Positions 1 through 8,615 of a stretch of DNA of 64,000 nt are shown here, one piece after another; within the stretch, counting starts at the first letter, position 1, and the number at the start of each line of letters is the position of its first letter. A program made the position numbers and the translations under genes. This DNA comes from Romboutsia sp. CE17 (lineage in GTDB: Bacteria > Bacillota > Clostridia > Peptostreptococcales > Peptostreptococcaceae): positions 2,666,001 to 2,730,000 of the forward strand of contig NZ_CP051144.1 in assembly GCF_012317385.1 (NCBI RefSeq), read 5' to 3'. Under the pieces are notes generated by a model. It was not told where the DNA came from. It saw only the letters and a program-made list of their open reading frames with translations, and did no database searches.

Positions 1-645
1 ATTTATATTTAAAACTCCCCCTATTATAACTTTGTTATCACTTACTCTACTTTCTTTTATTCTTACATAAGGATTCATACTTATAATAGATTGTATTTCC
101 TCTGTATTTATAGTTATTGTATCCCTAATTACACTTTCAGATTTTTCTATACCTACAATATCTTGATAGCTAACTTCTTTTCTATGCTTTTGTATACCTT
201 CTACTTGTGATACATCTTTTACTATATCTAATCTTTGTTTTTCAAATAGGCTTCCTTTTATATTTATAAGTGCACCTACTCTAATTTTTCTTTCATTCAT
301 TATTGTACAATCAACATGCTCTATTTCTGGATATAACATGTATTCCATGTCTTGAACTATATTATCCTTATCTATTACTTCATTTATGTCTATTTTTCCA
401 TCTACATTTGAAACAGTATTCTTATCATCAGTAATATATATCACATTGTAATTGAAACTACCTCTGCAAACTAACTTACCATCTGCTACTTCAACTTTTT
501 TCAAAGCTATGTACCCTTCTGTTTTTACAATGTCGTATACATCTGACTTCTTATCAGGCACTACTGCCTCAGATTCTATAAAAGTCTGAAATTTTCCAAA
601 ATCTATTCTATTATCAACTTTTATAACGTCTTTTATTAACTCCAT
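1..645 (-). CDS. sipL: SipL-like spore coat morphogenesis protein (3' end beyond window)
   Basis: Only the first 215 residues are in the window; the frame is open to the left edge. The start is ATG at 643-645 behind a strong TAGGGGGGAC ribosome-binding site. The visible part begins MELIKDVIKVDNRIDFGKFQ and looks like a SPOCS (DUF3794) domain: a beta-rich protein with phrases such as GSFNYNVIYITDD and ALINIKGSLFEKQ. In Clostridioides difficile SipL has SPOCS domains followed by a LysM domain, binds SpoIVA, and is needed to wrap the coat around the forespore. Assignment rests on the SPOCS-like N-terminus and on the neighbours veg and yabG, an order I recall from C. difficile. The C-terminal LysM domain cannot be checked here. 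Another SPOCS protein is the main alternative. Confidence 0.72.
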   Translation of the reverse strand, partial: MELIKDVIKVDNRIDFGKFQTFIESEAVVPDKKSDVYDIVKTEGYIALKKVEVADGKLVCRGSFNYNVIYITDDKNTVSNVDGKIDINEVIDKDNIVQDMEYMLYPEIEHVDCTIMNERKIRVGALINIKGSLFEKQRLDIVKDVSQVEGIQKHRKEVSYQDIVGIEKSESVIRDTITINTEEIQSIISMNPYVRIKESRVSDNKVIIGGVLNIN

Positions 646-740
646 AATTTGTCCCCCCTATATAAAAATATAAATTATCACACTATATTTATATTTAGAG
701 AACAAAAAAAAAATTACACCTATTTTTAATAGGTATAATT

Positions 741-1019
741 TTAACTTACATTTAACTTATCTTTTTCTCTATCTCTATCTCTATATACTTGTAATTTAAC
801 GTTAGCTGTCAATAAATCCGAATAACTATAAGATACTCTAGAGTATCCATTTTGACTATCTTCTAGTCTTACAACAAACACACTTGGATAAACTTTTTCA
901 AGTACACCTTTTTTTGTTATAATTTGTTTTCTCCCCTTGTTAGCCTTTAGTACTATCTTCTTTCCTAAATGTCTTTCCAAACTTAACCTTATCTTATCTA
1001 GAGTTTGAACTGTAGCCAC
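741..1019 (-). CDS. veg: Veg family protein
   Basis: A 92-residue protein starting at GTG (1017-1019) behind AAGGTGATATT. It opens with TVQTLDKIRLSLERHLGKKI and has KANKGRKQIITKKGVLEKVYPSVFVV, the signature of the Veg family (DUF1021), a small SH3-like fold. Length matches the family (about 85-90 residues). In Bacillus subtilis Veg is abundant, encoded near yabG, and has been linked to biofilm matrix expression and spore outgrowth; its biochemical role is unclear. It sits between yabG and sipL on the same strand, with about 145 bases to yabG and 95 to sipL, so it probably has its own promoter. Confidence 0.88.
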   Translation of the reverse strand: MATVQTLDKIRLSLERHLGKKIVLKANKGRKQIITKKGVLEKVYPSVFVVRLEDSQNGYSRVSYSYSDLLTANVKLQVYRDRDREKDKLNVS

Positions 1020-1163
1020 AATATCACCTTCTTTTAAACGTTATATGTTTACATAATACCATAAAACTAATTGATTGTCAAACGTTTAAACTAATAATTT
1101 TATATATTTTTTACGAAAAAGTCAATAGTATTTTTTAATAATATAGTATAATATTGCTTTTTT

Positions 1164-2024
1164 TTAATATAAAATTGTTTTAGGCATAGCCCATCTAAAT
1201 TTACCTCTAGTTTCTGATCCTCCTATGCCCTTATATCCAGTTACAGTTTGCTCTATTACTTCATCTATTGGAACAACCACATCAATTCTTGAACACGCTA
1301 TTTTTTCAACTATAAATACAGGGTCTAATGCATGTATCATAATTCTTCCAGGTGAACTAGCATAATTAGCTCCTGCTTTTATTATTTGCTCATAGTTAGA
1401 CTGACATGCTCCTGCAAATATTACAAGATTATCTAAGTTAGACTCCCATTTTCTAGCTTCCTTTACTGTTTTTATAAAGTTCAAAGAGTTTCTATAATTA
1501 CTTAGATCTTTTACTCCACCTTTTTTCGATGTAAGAGCGTCATGTCCTGTTATAACTAGTATATCTGGATTATGCTTTTCTAAAAGGCTTCTTACCTCTT
1601 TATATTGGTTAGCCTCAGATATAGCAACACCTACTGCCGGTATACCCAACTGAGTATATACATCTAAACATATTTTTAAATATTCTTTATCACCATCGAT
1701 TTGAAGTACCTTTCCTGGTATTCCATAAACATTAGAATTAGATTGAGTTTTTGGTATTCCTCTCATATTCTTTTTTTGTCTTTCTTTTGCTTTCTTTACT
1801 GATCTATATAATAAATTTTCAACATTCCTATCAATTAAAATATCATTCATATCAGGCATTTGTATAATTTCTAAGTCTTCAAGATAAGCATCTGCTAAAA
1901 TTCTAAACGCTACCCCCTTAAGCATAGCTATCTTTCTATTATTTTCATCTACTCCAAAACCTACTACTTTAAATATGATATCTTTATTATAAGATTTTCT
2001 AACTACTATATCCCCTATTTTCAT
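1164..2024 (-). CDS. yabG: YabG sporulation-specific peptidase
   Basis: A 286-residue protein of the YabG family (MEROPS U57). The N-terminus MKIGDIVVRKSYNKDIIFKV is an SH3-like beta module. The central part (about residues 100-220) has conserved LQIDGDKEYLKICLDVY, NPDILVITGHDAL and NLVIFAGACQSNYE; the GHD and GACQS stretches match family-conserved blocks carrying the candidate His and Cys. YabG processes spore coat and cortex proteins late in sporulation; in C. difficile it acts on SipA/SleC-type substrates. Ribosome-binding site GGAGGACAATT precedes the ATG. The neighbour sipL is also a spore gene. Expression from a sporulation sigma factor is expected, but no promoter was assigned. Confidence 0.93.
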   Translation of the reverse strand: MKIGDIVVRKSYNKDIIFKVVGFGVDENNRKIAMLKGVAFRILADAYLEDLEIIQMPDMNDILIDRNVENLLYRSVKKAKERQKKNMRGIPKTQSNSNVYGIPGKVLQIDGDKEYLKICLDVYTQLGIPAVGVAISEANQYKEVRSLLEKHNPDILVITGHDALTSKKGGVKDLSNYRNSLNFIKTVKEARKWESNLDNLVIFAGACQSNYEQIIKAGANYASSPGRIMIHALDPVFIVEKIACSRIDVVVPIDEVIEQTVTGYKGIGGSETRGKFRWAMPKTILY

Positions 2025-2197
2025 AATTGTCCTCCATAATAAATTTTATATTAATTTATAATATGTACATGTATTCTTTTTGTTCCATTTATAAGAATAT
2101 AAAAGATTTTTTTGTTGAAAAATAGAAGATATGATGATAACATATATCGAAACAAATGTTTATTAAAATAAGCAAATATTTAAATTTTGGTGATAAT

Positions 2198-3184
2198 ATG
2201 ACTGATAGAGAAAAAGAAATTTTAGATATATTGAAATATGATCCTTTAATCTCGCAAAAGGAACTTGCCGATAAACTTTGTATCACTCGTTCTTCTGTAG
2301 CTGTTCATATAACAAATCTTATGAAAAAAGGTTACATAAAAGGAAAAGGCTATATCTTAAAAAAAGATAACTATGTTACTGTTATAGGAGGATCAAATAT
2401 AGATATAGTTGGAATATCAACAACTCCACTTATAATGTGTGAATCAAATCCAGGTAAAGTAAGTATTTCTGTAGGTGGAGCTGGCAGGAATATAGCTGAA
2501 AACATTTGTAAGAAAGATATTAATACGAAACTTATATCTGCTGTAGGAAATGATTTATATGGAAATACAATTTTATCAGAATGTAAGAACTACGGTATAG
2601 ATGTTGATGACTGCTATATTTCGAATGAAGATTCAACCTCTATCTATATATCTGTACTAAGTAATTCAAATAGCACACATGTCGCTATATCTCATATGGA
2701 CATTATAAATAGGTTAGATACTCACTTTATTAATTCAAAGCATACATCAATCAATGATTCTATTGCAATTGTAATAGATACAAACTTAAATGAAGATACT
2801 ATAAACTACATTACAAAAACTTATTCTCATATACCAATTTTTATTGATACAGTTTCATCATCCAAATGTGTCAAAATAAAAAATATGATTGAAAAATTTG
2901 AAGTTATAAATTTAAGTCAAAAAGAAGCTGAAGTTTTATCAGGTATTAAAATTTTAAATAAAGATGATATTATTAAATGTAGTAAGTATTTTTTTGATAG
3001 AGGAGCTAAAAAAATATTTATAACTCTTAAAGAAGGTAATATATTTGCTTCAGATGGTAAAAATAACATTTATCATAATATTACTAGTGAATCTAAAAAT
3101 ATGAAAGAGAACTTAATATCTACAATTGTATATAGTCATATAAATAAGTTCGACTTAGAAAAAACTTTAAAGGAGTTAATCTAA
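2198..3184 (+). CDS. psuK: HTH-PfkB protein, degenerate pseudouridine kinase
   Basis: Start ATG 2198 follows TTTTGGTGATAAT, giving 328 residues. Residues 1-55 form a winged helix (REKEILDILKYDPLISQKEL), then a PfkB/ribokinase fold starts at YVTVIGGSNIDIVG. The CESNPGKVSISVGGAGRNIAEN block is the PsuK sugar-binding signature. In active PfkB kinases the C-terminus carries a TGAGD motif with the catalytic Asp; here that place reads NITSESKNMKENLISTIVYS, with no GAGD and no Asp. The protein also ends early. It overlaps psuG by one base (TAATG). So the fold and DNA-binding domain are kept while catalysis is probably lost; it may now act as a ligand-sensing regulator or be decaying. Compare the intact paralog at 16525-17481. 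Confidence 0.8.
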   Translation: MTDREKEILDILKYDPLISQKELADKLCITRSSVAVHITNLMKKGYIKGKGYILKKDNYVTVIGGSNIDIVGISTTPLIMCESNPGKVSISVGGAGRNIAENICKKDINTKLISAVGNDLYGNTILSECKNYGIDVDDCYISNEDSTSIYISVLSNSNSTHVAISHMDIINRLDTHFINSKHTSINDSIAIVIDTNLNEDTINYITKTYSHIPIFIDTVSSSKCVKIKNMIEKFEVINLSQKEAEVLSGIKILNKDDIIKCSKYFFDRGAKKIFITLKEGNIFASDGKNNIYHNITSESKNMKENLISTIVYSHINKFDLEKTLKELI

Positions 3185-3963
3185 TGTTAGAAAAGTATCT
3201 TCATATTCACCCTGAAGTTCAAAATTCTATTTCCTCAGGAAATCCTGTAATTGCAATTGATTCTGGAATACTTTTTAACAGAATATCTTATCCTCTAAAT
3301 ATAGAAATTGCAAATAACATTTCTAATATTATTAGAGATACTGGTGCTATACCTGCAACTACAGCAATCATTAATGGTATATTAAAGGTTGGTCTTACTA
3401 ATGAAGATTTAGAATTTATTGCTTCAAATAAAAATACTATTAAATCATCAAAAAAGGACTTACCATTTTTAATTACTAAAAAATCAACTGGATTTACTAC
3501 TTTTACTAGCTCAATAATTTTGGCAAATTTAGCTGATATAAAAATACTAGTAACTGATTATATCTCTAATATGTCTTTAGAGATTGAAGAACTATCCAAT
3601 ACAAATATATCCGTTGTATGTAGTGGAATTAATTCACTATGTAGTTCTAAATTAAATGAATCTGCTATAAAAAATAACTCTGTATCAATAATAGGGTACA
3701 AAACCAACACAATTCCTATTATTGATAATTTAAATTATAATTTAGATGTTGATTATAATTTAGATTCTTCAATGTGTATTGCAGAAGCATTAAAAGTAAA
3801 ATTCGACTTAGATTTAAGAAGTGGTTTTCTAATATCTAGTTCAACAAGTGATAAAAATAATATAGGCTTATCTAGTTATATCGAATCACTATACAATAAC
3901 GCTATATTAGCTTCAAATATATCGATAGACTTATCAAAGCTAACTAGAAATAAATTATTTTGA
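3184..3963 (+). CDS. psuG: Degenerate pseudouridine-5'-phosphate glycosidase
   Basis: A 259-residue PsuG homolog, against roughly 300 in active enzymes. Recognisable blocks: IHPEVQNSISSGNPVIAIDS, DTGAIPATTAIINGILKVGL, SSKKDLPFLITKKSTGFTTF and SVVCSGINSL. Several residues known to matter in the family appear changed: the Glu of the usual ALESTIISHG reads AIDSGILFNR, and the catalytic Lys of CAGAKSILD reads CSGINSLCS. About 35 residues before the terminal NNAxLA motif are missing, although that motif survives as NNAILAS. The frame is intact and has its own ribosome-binding site (AAGGAGTTAATCTA). PsuG splits pseudouridine 5'-phosphate into ribose 5-phosphate and uracil; this copy is probably inactive. 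A terminator follows. Confidence 0.78.
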   Translation: MLEKYLHIHPEVQNSISSGNPVIAIDSGILFNRISYPLNIEIANNISNIIRDTGAIPATTAIINGILKVGLTNEDLEFIASNKNTIKSSKKDLPFLITKKSTGFTTFTSSIILANLADIKILVTDYISNMSLEIEELSNTNISVVCSGINSLCSSKLNESAIKNNSVSIIGYKTNTIPIIDNLNYNLDVDYNLDSSMCIAEALKVKFDLDLRSGFLISSSTSDKNNIGLSSYIESLYNNAILASNISIDLSKLTRNKLF

Positions 3964-4011
3964 TTTAAAATATTCTAGAATTTCAATGATTTATATATTA
4001 TTTTTATAAAA

Positions 4012-4056
4012 AAGCCTATTTAGATTTTAAAATAAATTTATTATCTAAATAGGCTT
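4012..4056. terminator. Bidirectional terminator between psuG and a small ORF
   Basis: A 14-bp stem, AAGCCTATTTAGAT at 4012-4025 against ATCTAAATAGGCTT at 4043-4056, with A and T runs outside. It serves psuG on the plus strand and the convergent minus-strand gene. Confidence 0.8.
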
Positions 4057-4061
4057 AATTA

Positions 4062-4226
4062 TTAATTTTCATCTTTTAAGTTTGGTACTACTCTTTTTAT
4101 TTCTTCGATTTGATGCCATGATTTCTCTAAGTCATTTTCCTTTATAAACTTATTCACTTGAGATAAATCAGTAAATTCCTTTACTGATAAATCATCATCC
4201 TCATTAACAAATCTTAAAATAAACAT
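4062..4226 (-). CDS. Small acidic protein, 54 residues, function unknown
   Basis: A 54-codon frame (MFILRFVNEDDDLSVKEFTD and on) directly downstream of the SEC-C gene, with 8 bases between stop and start, so very likely in the same transcript. The ribosome-binding site is weak (TAAGGTAAATT). The protein is charged and predicted mostly helical, with EKSWHQIEEIKRVVPNL near the end. No signal peptide or membrane segment. I do not recognise a family. Gene status is supported by operon position, a terminator just past its stop and protein-like composition. Confidence 0.6.
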   Translation of the reverse strand: MFILRFVNEDDDLSVKEFTDLSQVNKFIKENDLEKSWHQIEEIKRVVPNLKDEN

Positions 4227-4234
4227 AATTTACC

Positions 4235-4732
4235 TTACTTTCCACAACACTTTTTATATTTCTTTCCACTTCCACATGGACAAGCGTCATTTCTTCCTAC
4301 TTTAGCTTCTTTAACTATAGTTTTAGAGTTTTTGAAAGCTTTAGTTAATTCTTTTCTCTTCTCTTCAGATAATATATCTTCCCAGCCTGGTAAACTGTGT
4401 AACCAGTGAGCTTCAACAGCTACCATGTTGTAGTATAATTTTTCGAAATCTATTTTTACAGTCACTTTTTTGTCAACTTCTATAGATTCTAAGTCGATGT
4501 CTTCTTGTAAACTTTCGCTTATTCCATCTAAGAATCCCATTATGTATTCATTTGAAGTATTGAATCTTTCAGCTAACTCAGCAACAGTTCCTTCTAATAC
4601 CTCTATTTTATTGTTTAATATTTCATTGTATATTGTAGTTTCTACCTTTAAGTATTCTTCCCAGAACTTTATTTCAGCTTCTTGGCTATCATGATTTTCA
4701 CTTAAAGATCTCCATTCAGTAAATAAACTCAT
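4235..4732 (-). CDS. SEC-C metal-binding domain protein
   Basis: 165 residues. The first 130 are helical without a recognised domain; the end is a textbook SEC-C motif, [18 protein letters not shown] (about residues 148-165), which binds one zinc and is also found at the SecA C-terminus. SEC-C modules often mediate protein or ribosome contacts. The N-terminal phrases [19 protein letters not shown] and [15 protein letters not shown] are shared by clostridial SEC-C proteins of unknown function. It leads a two-gene unit with the 54-residue ORF. The protein is short, so it is not a SecA fragment. Confidence 0.82.
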   Translation of the reverse strand: MSLFTEWRSLSENHDSQEAEIKFWEEYLKVETTIYNEILNNKIEVLEGTVAELAERFNTSNEYIMGFLDGISESLQEDIDLESIEVDKKVTVKIDFEKLYYNMVAVEAHWLHSLPGWEDILSEEKRKELTKAFKNSKTIVKEAKVGRNDACPCGSGKKYKKCCGK

Positions 4733-4812
4733 ACTTGAATCCTCCTAAAATTTATCTCTTTTTATAGCATTCGTTATTTATTTTTTATCAAATTTATACT
4801 ATAAATAATTAA

Positions 4813-5520
4813 CTACTCTATTATATCATAATTAAATAATTCTTTTAATACTTTTATAGCATAGTCCTGTTCTATAAAATAAGGACTACTTGCTATTGTT
4901 ATAACTCTTGCATTCTTTATAAGCTCTTTTATCTTATTTAATCTAAAGTCATATGGTATATAATCCATATCTTTAGAGAATATATCTAAGTCTATATCTA
5001 GTACATATTCTCCTTCAACATTTATGTCAAATCCATATGAACTATCTATAATTATAGCTTCCGAGAATATTTTATGCTTAAGGGCTGGCTTTATAAAATT
5101 CCCCACATTCAATACTTTATTAGTATACCTAAATATATCATTCATATCCTCTATATCAACATCATAATTTACTGGTTCTCTCATATCTTTATGTTGGTCT
5201 ACATGTACTAACTTACAACCCTTTTTAAAATGATTTAATTTAAGACTTTTCATCCAAAAATAAAAAGCATGATTATGATTGTCAAAAATATATACATACT
5301 TACCATCAACATTGTATTGAACCATATATTCTAGACCTTTAGCCTTTACTTCATGACCTTCATCAATTTCGTTGAAAACAATATGTTCACCTAAAGACAC
5401 ATCTTCCAAAGTTCCTTCTATTAGCTTAGGAACATAAATTTTTTTATTTTCTCTTTCAGAATAAGAAAAAATATTATTTCCAACAGGTTCATCAATATAA
5501 AATCCTATATATTTATTCAT
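4813..5520 (-). CDS. UPF0489 family protein
   Basis: The longest frame begins at a TTG at 5547, but ATG 5518-5520 lies eight bases after GAGGATT, so I choose a 235-residue protein. Conserved blocks: YIFDNHNHAFYFWMKSL, HVDQHKDMREP and VLDIDLDIFS. The HVDQHKD and DIDLD motifs resemble the metal-binding motifs of the arginase fold, to which UPF0489 is distantly related. No substrate is known. It stands alone, with its own promoter region upstream. A functional call beyond family membership would be a guess. Confidence 0.75.
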   Translation of the reverse strand: MNKYIGFYIDEPVGNNIFSYSERENKKIYVPKLIEGTLEDVSLGEHIVFNEIDEGHEVKAKGLEYMVQYNVDGKYVYIFDNHNHAFYFWMKSLKLNHFKKGCKLVHVDQHKDMREPVNYDVDIEDMNDIFRYTNKVLNVGNFIKPALKHKIFSEAIIIDSSYGFDINVEGEYVLDIDLDIFSKDMDYIPYDFRLNKIKELIKNARVITIASSPYFIEQDYAIKVLKELFNYDIIE

Positions 5521-5696
5521 ACTTAAATCCTCATTAATAAATTTCAATTTCTAAATTATTTCGTTAATTTGTTGTACTGTATAGTTTTAGCAAAATTTCT
5601 ATATTTAATTATTAAAAATAATTTATTTTCAATTTACAAAAGTATAATATAAGTTTTAATATTTATACCTTTTAAATAAAAATAGAGCATCTATAA

Positions 5697-5776
5697 AATA
5701 GATTCTCATCATACCAATAGTAAAACAAAAATAATTATTCTGTTTTGATGCTGATATAACCGAAATCTATTTTACG
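5697..5776. other. Structured intergenic element, 10-bp outer stem around a hairpin
   Basis: The 238 bases between the UPF0489 gene and the rluA-type gene have no ORF. AAAATAGATT near 5697 pairs exactly with AATCTATTTT near 5766. Inside lies a second inverted repeat (AAAACA..AATAATTATT..TGTTTT) flanked by ATCA/TGAT. It may end transcription of the pseudouridine synthase gene, though it has no clean U tract. Confidence 0.35.
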
Positions 5777-5785
5777 TAGCCCTTT

Positions 5786-6457
5786 TTATTTATCAAATAA
5801 ATTCCATGGATATTCTTTTGGTGGTTCACATATAAATTCCATTTTTTCCTTAGTAGTAGGATGAACTATTTCTATTTTATAAGACCATAACGCAATCTGT
5901 TGACCAATCTTATTAACATTTTGTCCATATCTTTGATCTCCAAATAAAGGATGTCTTCTACTAGAGAATTGAACCCTAATTTGATGAGGTCTTCCTGTTT
6001 TTAAATCTATTTGAACTAAACTAAAATTATTTTTAGATTGTAAAGTTTCATAATCTAATTCTGCATTCTTAGCTTCATTATGATTTTTATTTACAACACT
6101 AACCATATTAGTTTTTTTATTTTTATAAAGATAGTCTTTTAGTGTATCTTCTTTTTTATTCATAGTTCCATGTATAACGGCTCTATAAGTTTTTTTAAAG
6201 CTCTTATTTCTCACTTGTTCAGATAATCTAGATGCAGCCTTTGAAGTCTTAGCAAATACCATTACTCCTCCTACTGGCCTATCTAATCTATGCACTAATC
6301 CAATAAACACATTGCCAGGTTTATTATATTTTTCTTTTACATAGTTTTTAAGAAGATTTACCATATCTTTATCATTAGTATCATCACCTTGAGATAGTAT
6401 ATTTACAGGCTTTTCTACAACTAATAAATGGTTATCTTCATATATAACTTTAACCAT
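5786..6457 (-). CDS. RluA-family pseudouridine synthase
   Basis: 223 residues forming only the catalytic domain: no S4 RNA-binding domain precedes it. The catalytic motif is GLVHRLDRPVGGVMVFAKTS (the Asp of RLDRP is the nucleophile), followed by KTYRAVIHG and TGRPHQIRVQFSSRRHPLFGDQRYG. The family isomerises uridine in rRNA or tRNA; the target cannot be told from sequence. It starts immediately after the upstream methyltransferase gene (stop 6457, start 6457), so the two RNA-modification genes are translationally coupled. Confidence 0.9.
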   Translation of the reverse strand: MVKVIYEDNHLLVVEKPVNILSQGDDTNDKDMVNLLKNYVKEKYNKPGNVFIGLVHRLDRPVGGVMVFAKTSKAASRLSEQVRNKSFKKTYRAVIHGTMNKKEDTLKDYLYKNKKTNMVSVVNKNHNEAKNAELDYETLQSKNNFSLVQIDLKTGRPHQIRVQFSSRRHPLFGDQRYGQNVNKIGQQIALWSYKIEIVHPTTKEKMEFICEPPKEYPWNLFDK

Positions 6458-7329
6458 TATTTACTCTCCCATCTTCCAAATATTCCACATGGAAGAACTT
6501 TTCCGTCTCTTGAAGTTGGTATTCCTATTTCTCCACCATATATATTTCCACCCTTAGCTTTTCTAGCAACTGTAGCATCTAATATATGTTCTAGTATTAT
6601 TGGAGATAATCCCGTTGTATATGAGTTTATTAAGAAGAATAAAGGATTATCTGATAATACCTTTGTACATAAATCTACTAAACCATATAATTTTTCTTCT
6701 ATTTGCCATACTTCTCCTTTAGGTCCTCTTCCATAAGAAGGTGGATCCATTATTATAGCATCATACTTATTTCCTCTTCTTATTTCTCTTTCAACAAACT
6801 TAACAACATCATCCACTATAAATCTTACTTTTCTATCTCCAAGTCCAGATGTATGTAAATTTTCTTTTGCCCAAGTAACCATTCCTTTTGATGCATCAAC
6901 ATGACAAACTTCCGCTCCTGCCGCTGCGCATGCTACAGTTGCTCCTCCTGTATAAGCAAAAAGGTTTAATACTTTTATTGGTCTACCTGCATTTTTTATT
7001 TTTTCCATTGACCAATCCCAGTTTGCTGCTTGCTCTGGGAATAATCCTGTATGCTTAAATCCTGTTGGACTTATATTGAACTTTAAGTTCTTATAGCTTA
7101 TAGTCCACTTTTCTGGATATTTCTTTTTAGTTTCCCAATGGCCTCCACCTTTTGTGCTTCTATGATAGTGTCCATGAGGATTTTTCCATAATCCACTTTC
7201 ATTTCTAATTGGCCACATAACTTGAGGGTCTGGTCTTCTTAGTACTATATCTCCCCAGCGCTCTAACTTTTCTCCGTTCCCCATATCTATAAGTTCATAA
7301 TCTTTCCATTTATCTGCTAATATTAACAT
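6457..7329 (-). CDS. Class I SAM-dependent rRNA methyltransferase (COG1092-like)
   Basis: 290 residues. The Rossmann methyltransferase core shows motif I as VLNLFAYTGGATVACAAAG, motif II as VCHVDASKGMVTWAKEN, and the catalytic motif IV as DAIIMDPPSYGRG, typical of 5-methylcytosine or guanine N2 rRNA enzymes of the RlmI/RlmK type. It lacks the N-terminal PUA domain of RlmI. ATG 7329 follows AGGAGGAAAACT. It is the first gene of a two-gene unit with the pseudouridine synthase. The exact target base is unknown. Confidence 0.87.
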   Translation of the reverse strand: MLILADKWKDYELIDMGNGEKLERWGDIVLRRPDPQVMWPIRNESGLWKNPHGHYHRSTKGGGHWETKKKYPEKWTISYKNLKFNISPTGFKHTGLFPEQAANWDWSMEKIKNAGRPIKVLNLFAYTGGATVACAAAGAEVCHVDASKGMVTWAKENLHTSGLGDRKVRFIVDDVVKFVEREIRRGNKYDAIIMDPPSYGRGPKGEVWQIEEKLYGLVDLCTKVLSDNPLFFLINSYTTGLSPIILEHILDATVARKAKGGNIYGGEIGIPTSRDGKVLPCGIFGRWESK

Positions 7330-7523
7330 AGTTTTCCTCCTGGTAAAATTCTTTTTAATCCTATGTATTATACCATATTTAGTTATATTTTCGGTCTTTT
7401 AAATAGTTTATATACTTTCATTTACTTTATTAATATCTATGTTTTGTTTTTTATTTATTAATAATTCATTTTTTTGTAGCATATTATATTGTAATTGATA
7501 ATCTAAATGAAGGGGGATTCTTT

Positions 7524-8252
7524 GTGGCTAATTCTCAACCTGCAAGTAATTGTCTGTATAATTTAATATATACAGATTTTAATGAAGAGTTTTCTAAGGG
7601 CTCTAATTTTTATTACGATATTCAATATCCAGCTTTTTTTAATTTTAATAATGGATATTTTTTCGCAAACCCATCGATACTAAATAATATAAGTAATCTT
7701 ATAAAAGAAGAGGTAATTTCTTTTAGAGACAATTTAGCTAAAGAAGAAGCTCAATACAATTCAACTGTGGCTGATAACAAACCTGATGAAAAAAAAGTAT
7801 ATAGTGCATTTTCTAATTTTGCTGTTACTTTTAATAAAAACCATTTACTTAGTGTTATAGTTAATCTTAGGGGATTTACTAACCATACATTACCTTCATA
7901 TGATGAGTTATACAACTATAACTATGATTTACTTACTGGCAAAAAAATAAATTTACAAGATATATTTAATAATGGCGTAGACTATATAAAAGTAATCACA
8001 GATTATGTAAATTATAAAATAAATCAAAATAAAGATCTCTATTTTGATAATGTAGAATTTTTTATAACCGATGACCAAGCTTTTTATATTGAAGATGATG
8101 GATTAGTGGTTTACTTTGATGCAGGCCAACTTGCAAAAGAAGAATTTGGAACAACTAAATTTAAATTAATGTTCAGTAAATTTGCTCCTTATATAAATCC
8201 TAAGTTTTATTGTAGCGCTACAAATATTAATAGAAGAATTTATAGGAGATAA
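7524..8252 (+). CDS. DUF4163/DUF3298 (RsiV-like) domain protein
   Basis: 242 residues starting at GTG 7524 after AAGGGGGATTCTTT. The N-terminal half (YDIQYPAFFN.., VISFRDNLAKEEAQYNS) matches DUF4163 and the C-terminal half (LLTGKKINLQDIF.., FFITDDQAFYIEDDGLVVYFDAGQLA) DUF3298. The same pair forms the extracellular lysozyme-binding part of the anti-sigma factor RsiV, but this protein has neither the anti-sigma region nor a membrane helix, nor a clear signal peptide. Many clostridia carry such stand-alone copies of unknown role. It is a single-gene unit closed by a strong terminator. Confidence 0.78.
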   Translation: MANSQPASNCLYNLIYTDFNEEFSKGSNFYYDIQYPAFFNFNNGYFFANPSILNNISNLIKEEVISFRDNLAKEEAQYNSTVADNKPDEKKVYSAFSNFAVTFNKNHLLSVIVNLRGFTNHTLPSYDELYNYNYDLLTGKKINLQDIFNNGVDYIKVITDYVNYKINQNKDLYFDNVEFFITDDQAFYIEDDGLVVYFDAGQLAKEEFGTTKFKLMFSKFAPYINPKFYCSATNINRRIYRR

Positions 8253-8280
8253 AAATTTAATCTATTTTAATAAGTTAATA

Positions 8281-8326
8281 AAAAAACTGTAAGTTATAAA
8301 ATAATTAATAACTTACAGTTTTTTTA
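8281..8326 (+). terminator. Intrinsic terminator
   Basis: AAAACTGTAAGTTAT pairs with ATAACTTACAGTTTT and is followed by a T run. It closes the DUF4163/DUF3298 gene; the following small gene begins downstream. Confidence 0.85.
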
Positions 8327-8385
8327 TGTATATTTTTTCTATTTGTGTCTATAATTTAGATAAATATATTATAGGGGGTATAAAT

Positions 8386-8571
8386 ATGATTGAATTAGAT
8401 AGACAAAATATAATTGATGGGATATTAGAACTACAAAGAGAAGAAGAATTTAAATTAAAAAGCGCTTTAAAATCAATAAAGCTCGTATTAGATGAAGATG
8501 GAATATCAGATTTTGATAAATTAAAATATATAAATGCTCAAATTGGAGATATAATGATGCTTAATATATAA
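8386..8571 (+). CDS. Small protein, 61 residues, function unknown
   Basis: The open frame begins further upstream, inside the preceding terminator, but ATG 8386 follows ATAGGGGGTATAAAT, so the protein is 61 residues: MIELDRQNIIDGILELQREE and on. It is helical and charged, with no membrane segment. Stop at 8569-8571 runs straight into a terminator stem. I recognise no family; a strong ribosome-binding site and its own terminator argue it is real. Confidence 0.65.
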   Translation: MIELDRQNIIDGILELQREEEFKLKSALKSIKLVLDEDGISDFDKLKYINAQIGDIMMLNI

Positions 8572-8606
8572 ATGGCTACCTCGTACTTAAGGTAGCCATT
8601 TTATTT
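8571..8606. terminator. Bidirectional terminator (small ORF / carB)
   Basis: AATGGCTACC at 8571-8580 pairs with GGTAGCCATT at 8591-8600, then TTATTTTT. It lies between the convergent 61-residue gene and carB. Confidence 0.8.
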
Positions 8607-8615
8607 TTGTAATAT

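Noticed and set aside
2089-2286. Minus-strand 65-codon frame overlapping the start of psuK
   Set aside because: Opposite a real gene, hydrophobic by composition only, no ribosome-binding site.
8326-8385. Longer N-terminus for the 61-residue protein
   Set aside because: The extra codons lie in the upstream terminator and have no ribosome-binding site; ATG 8386 has a strong one.
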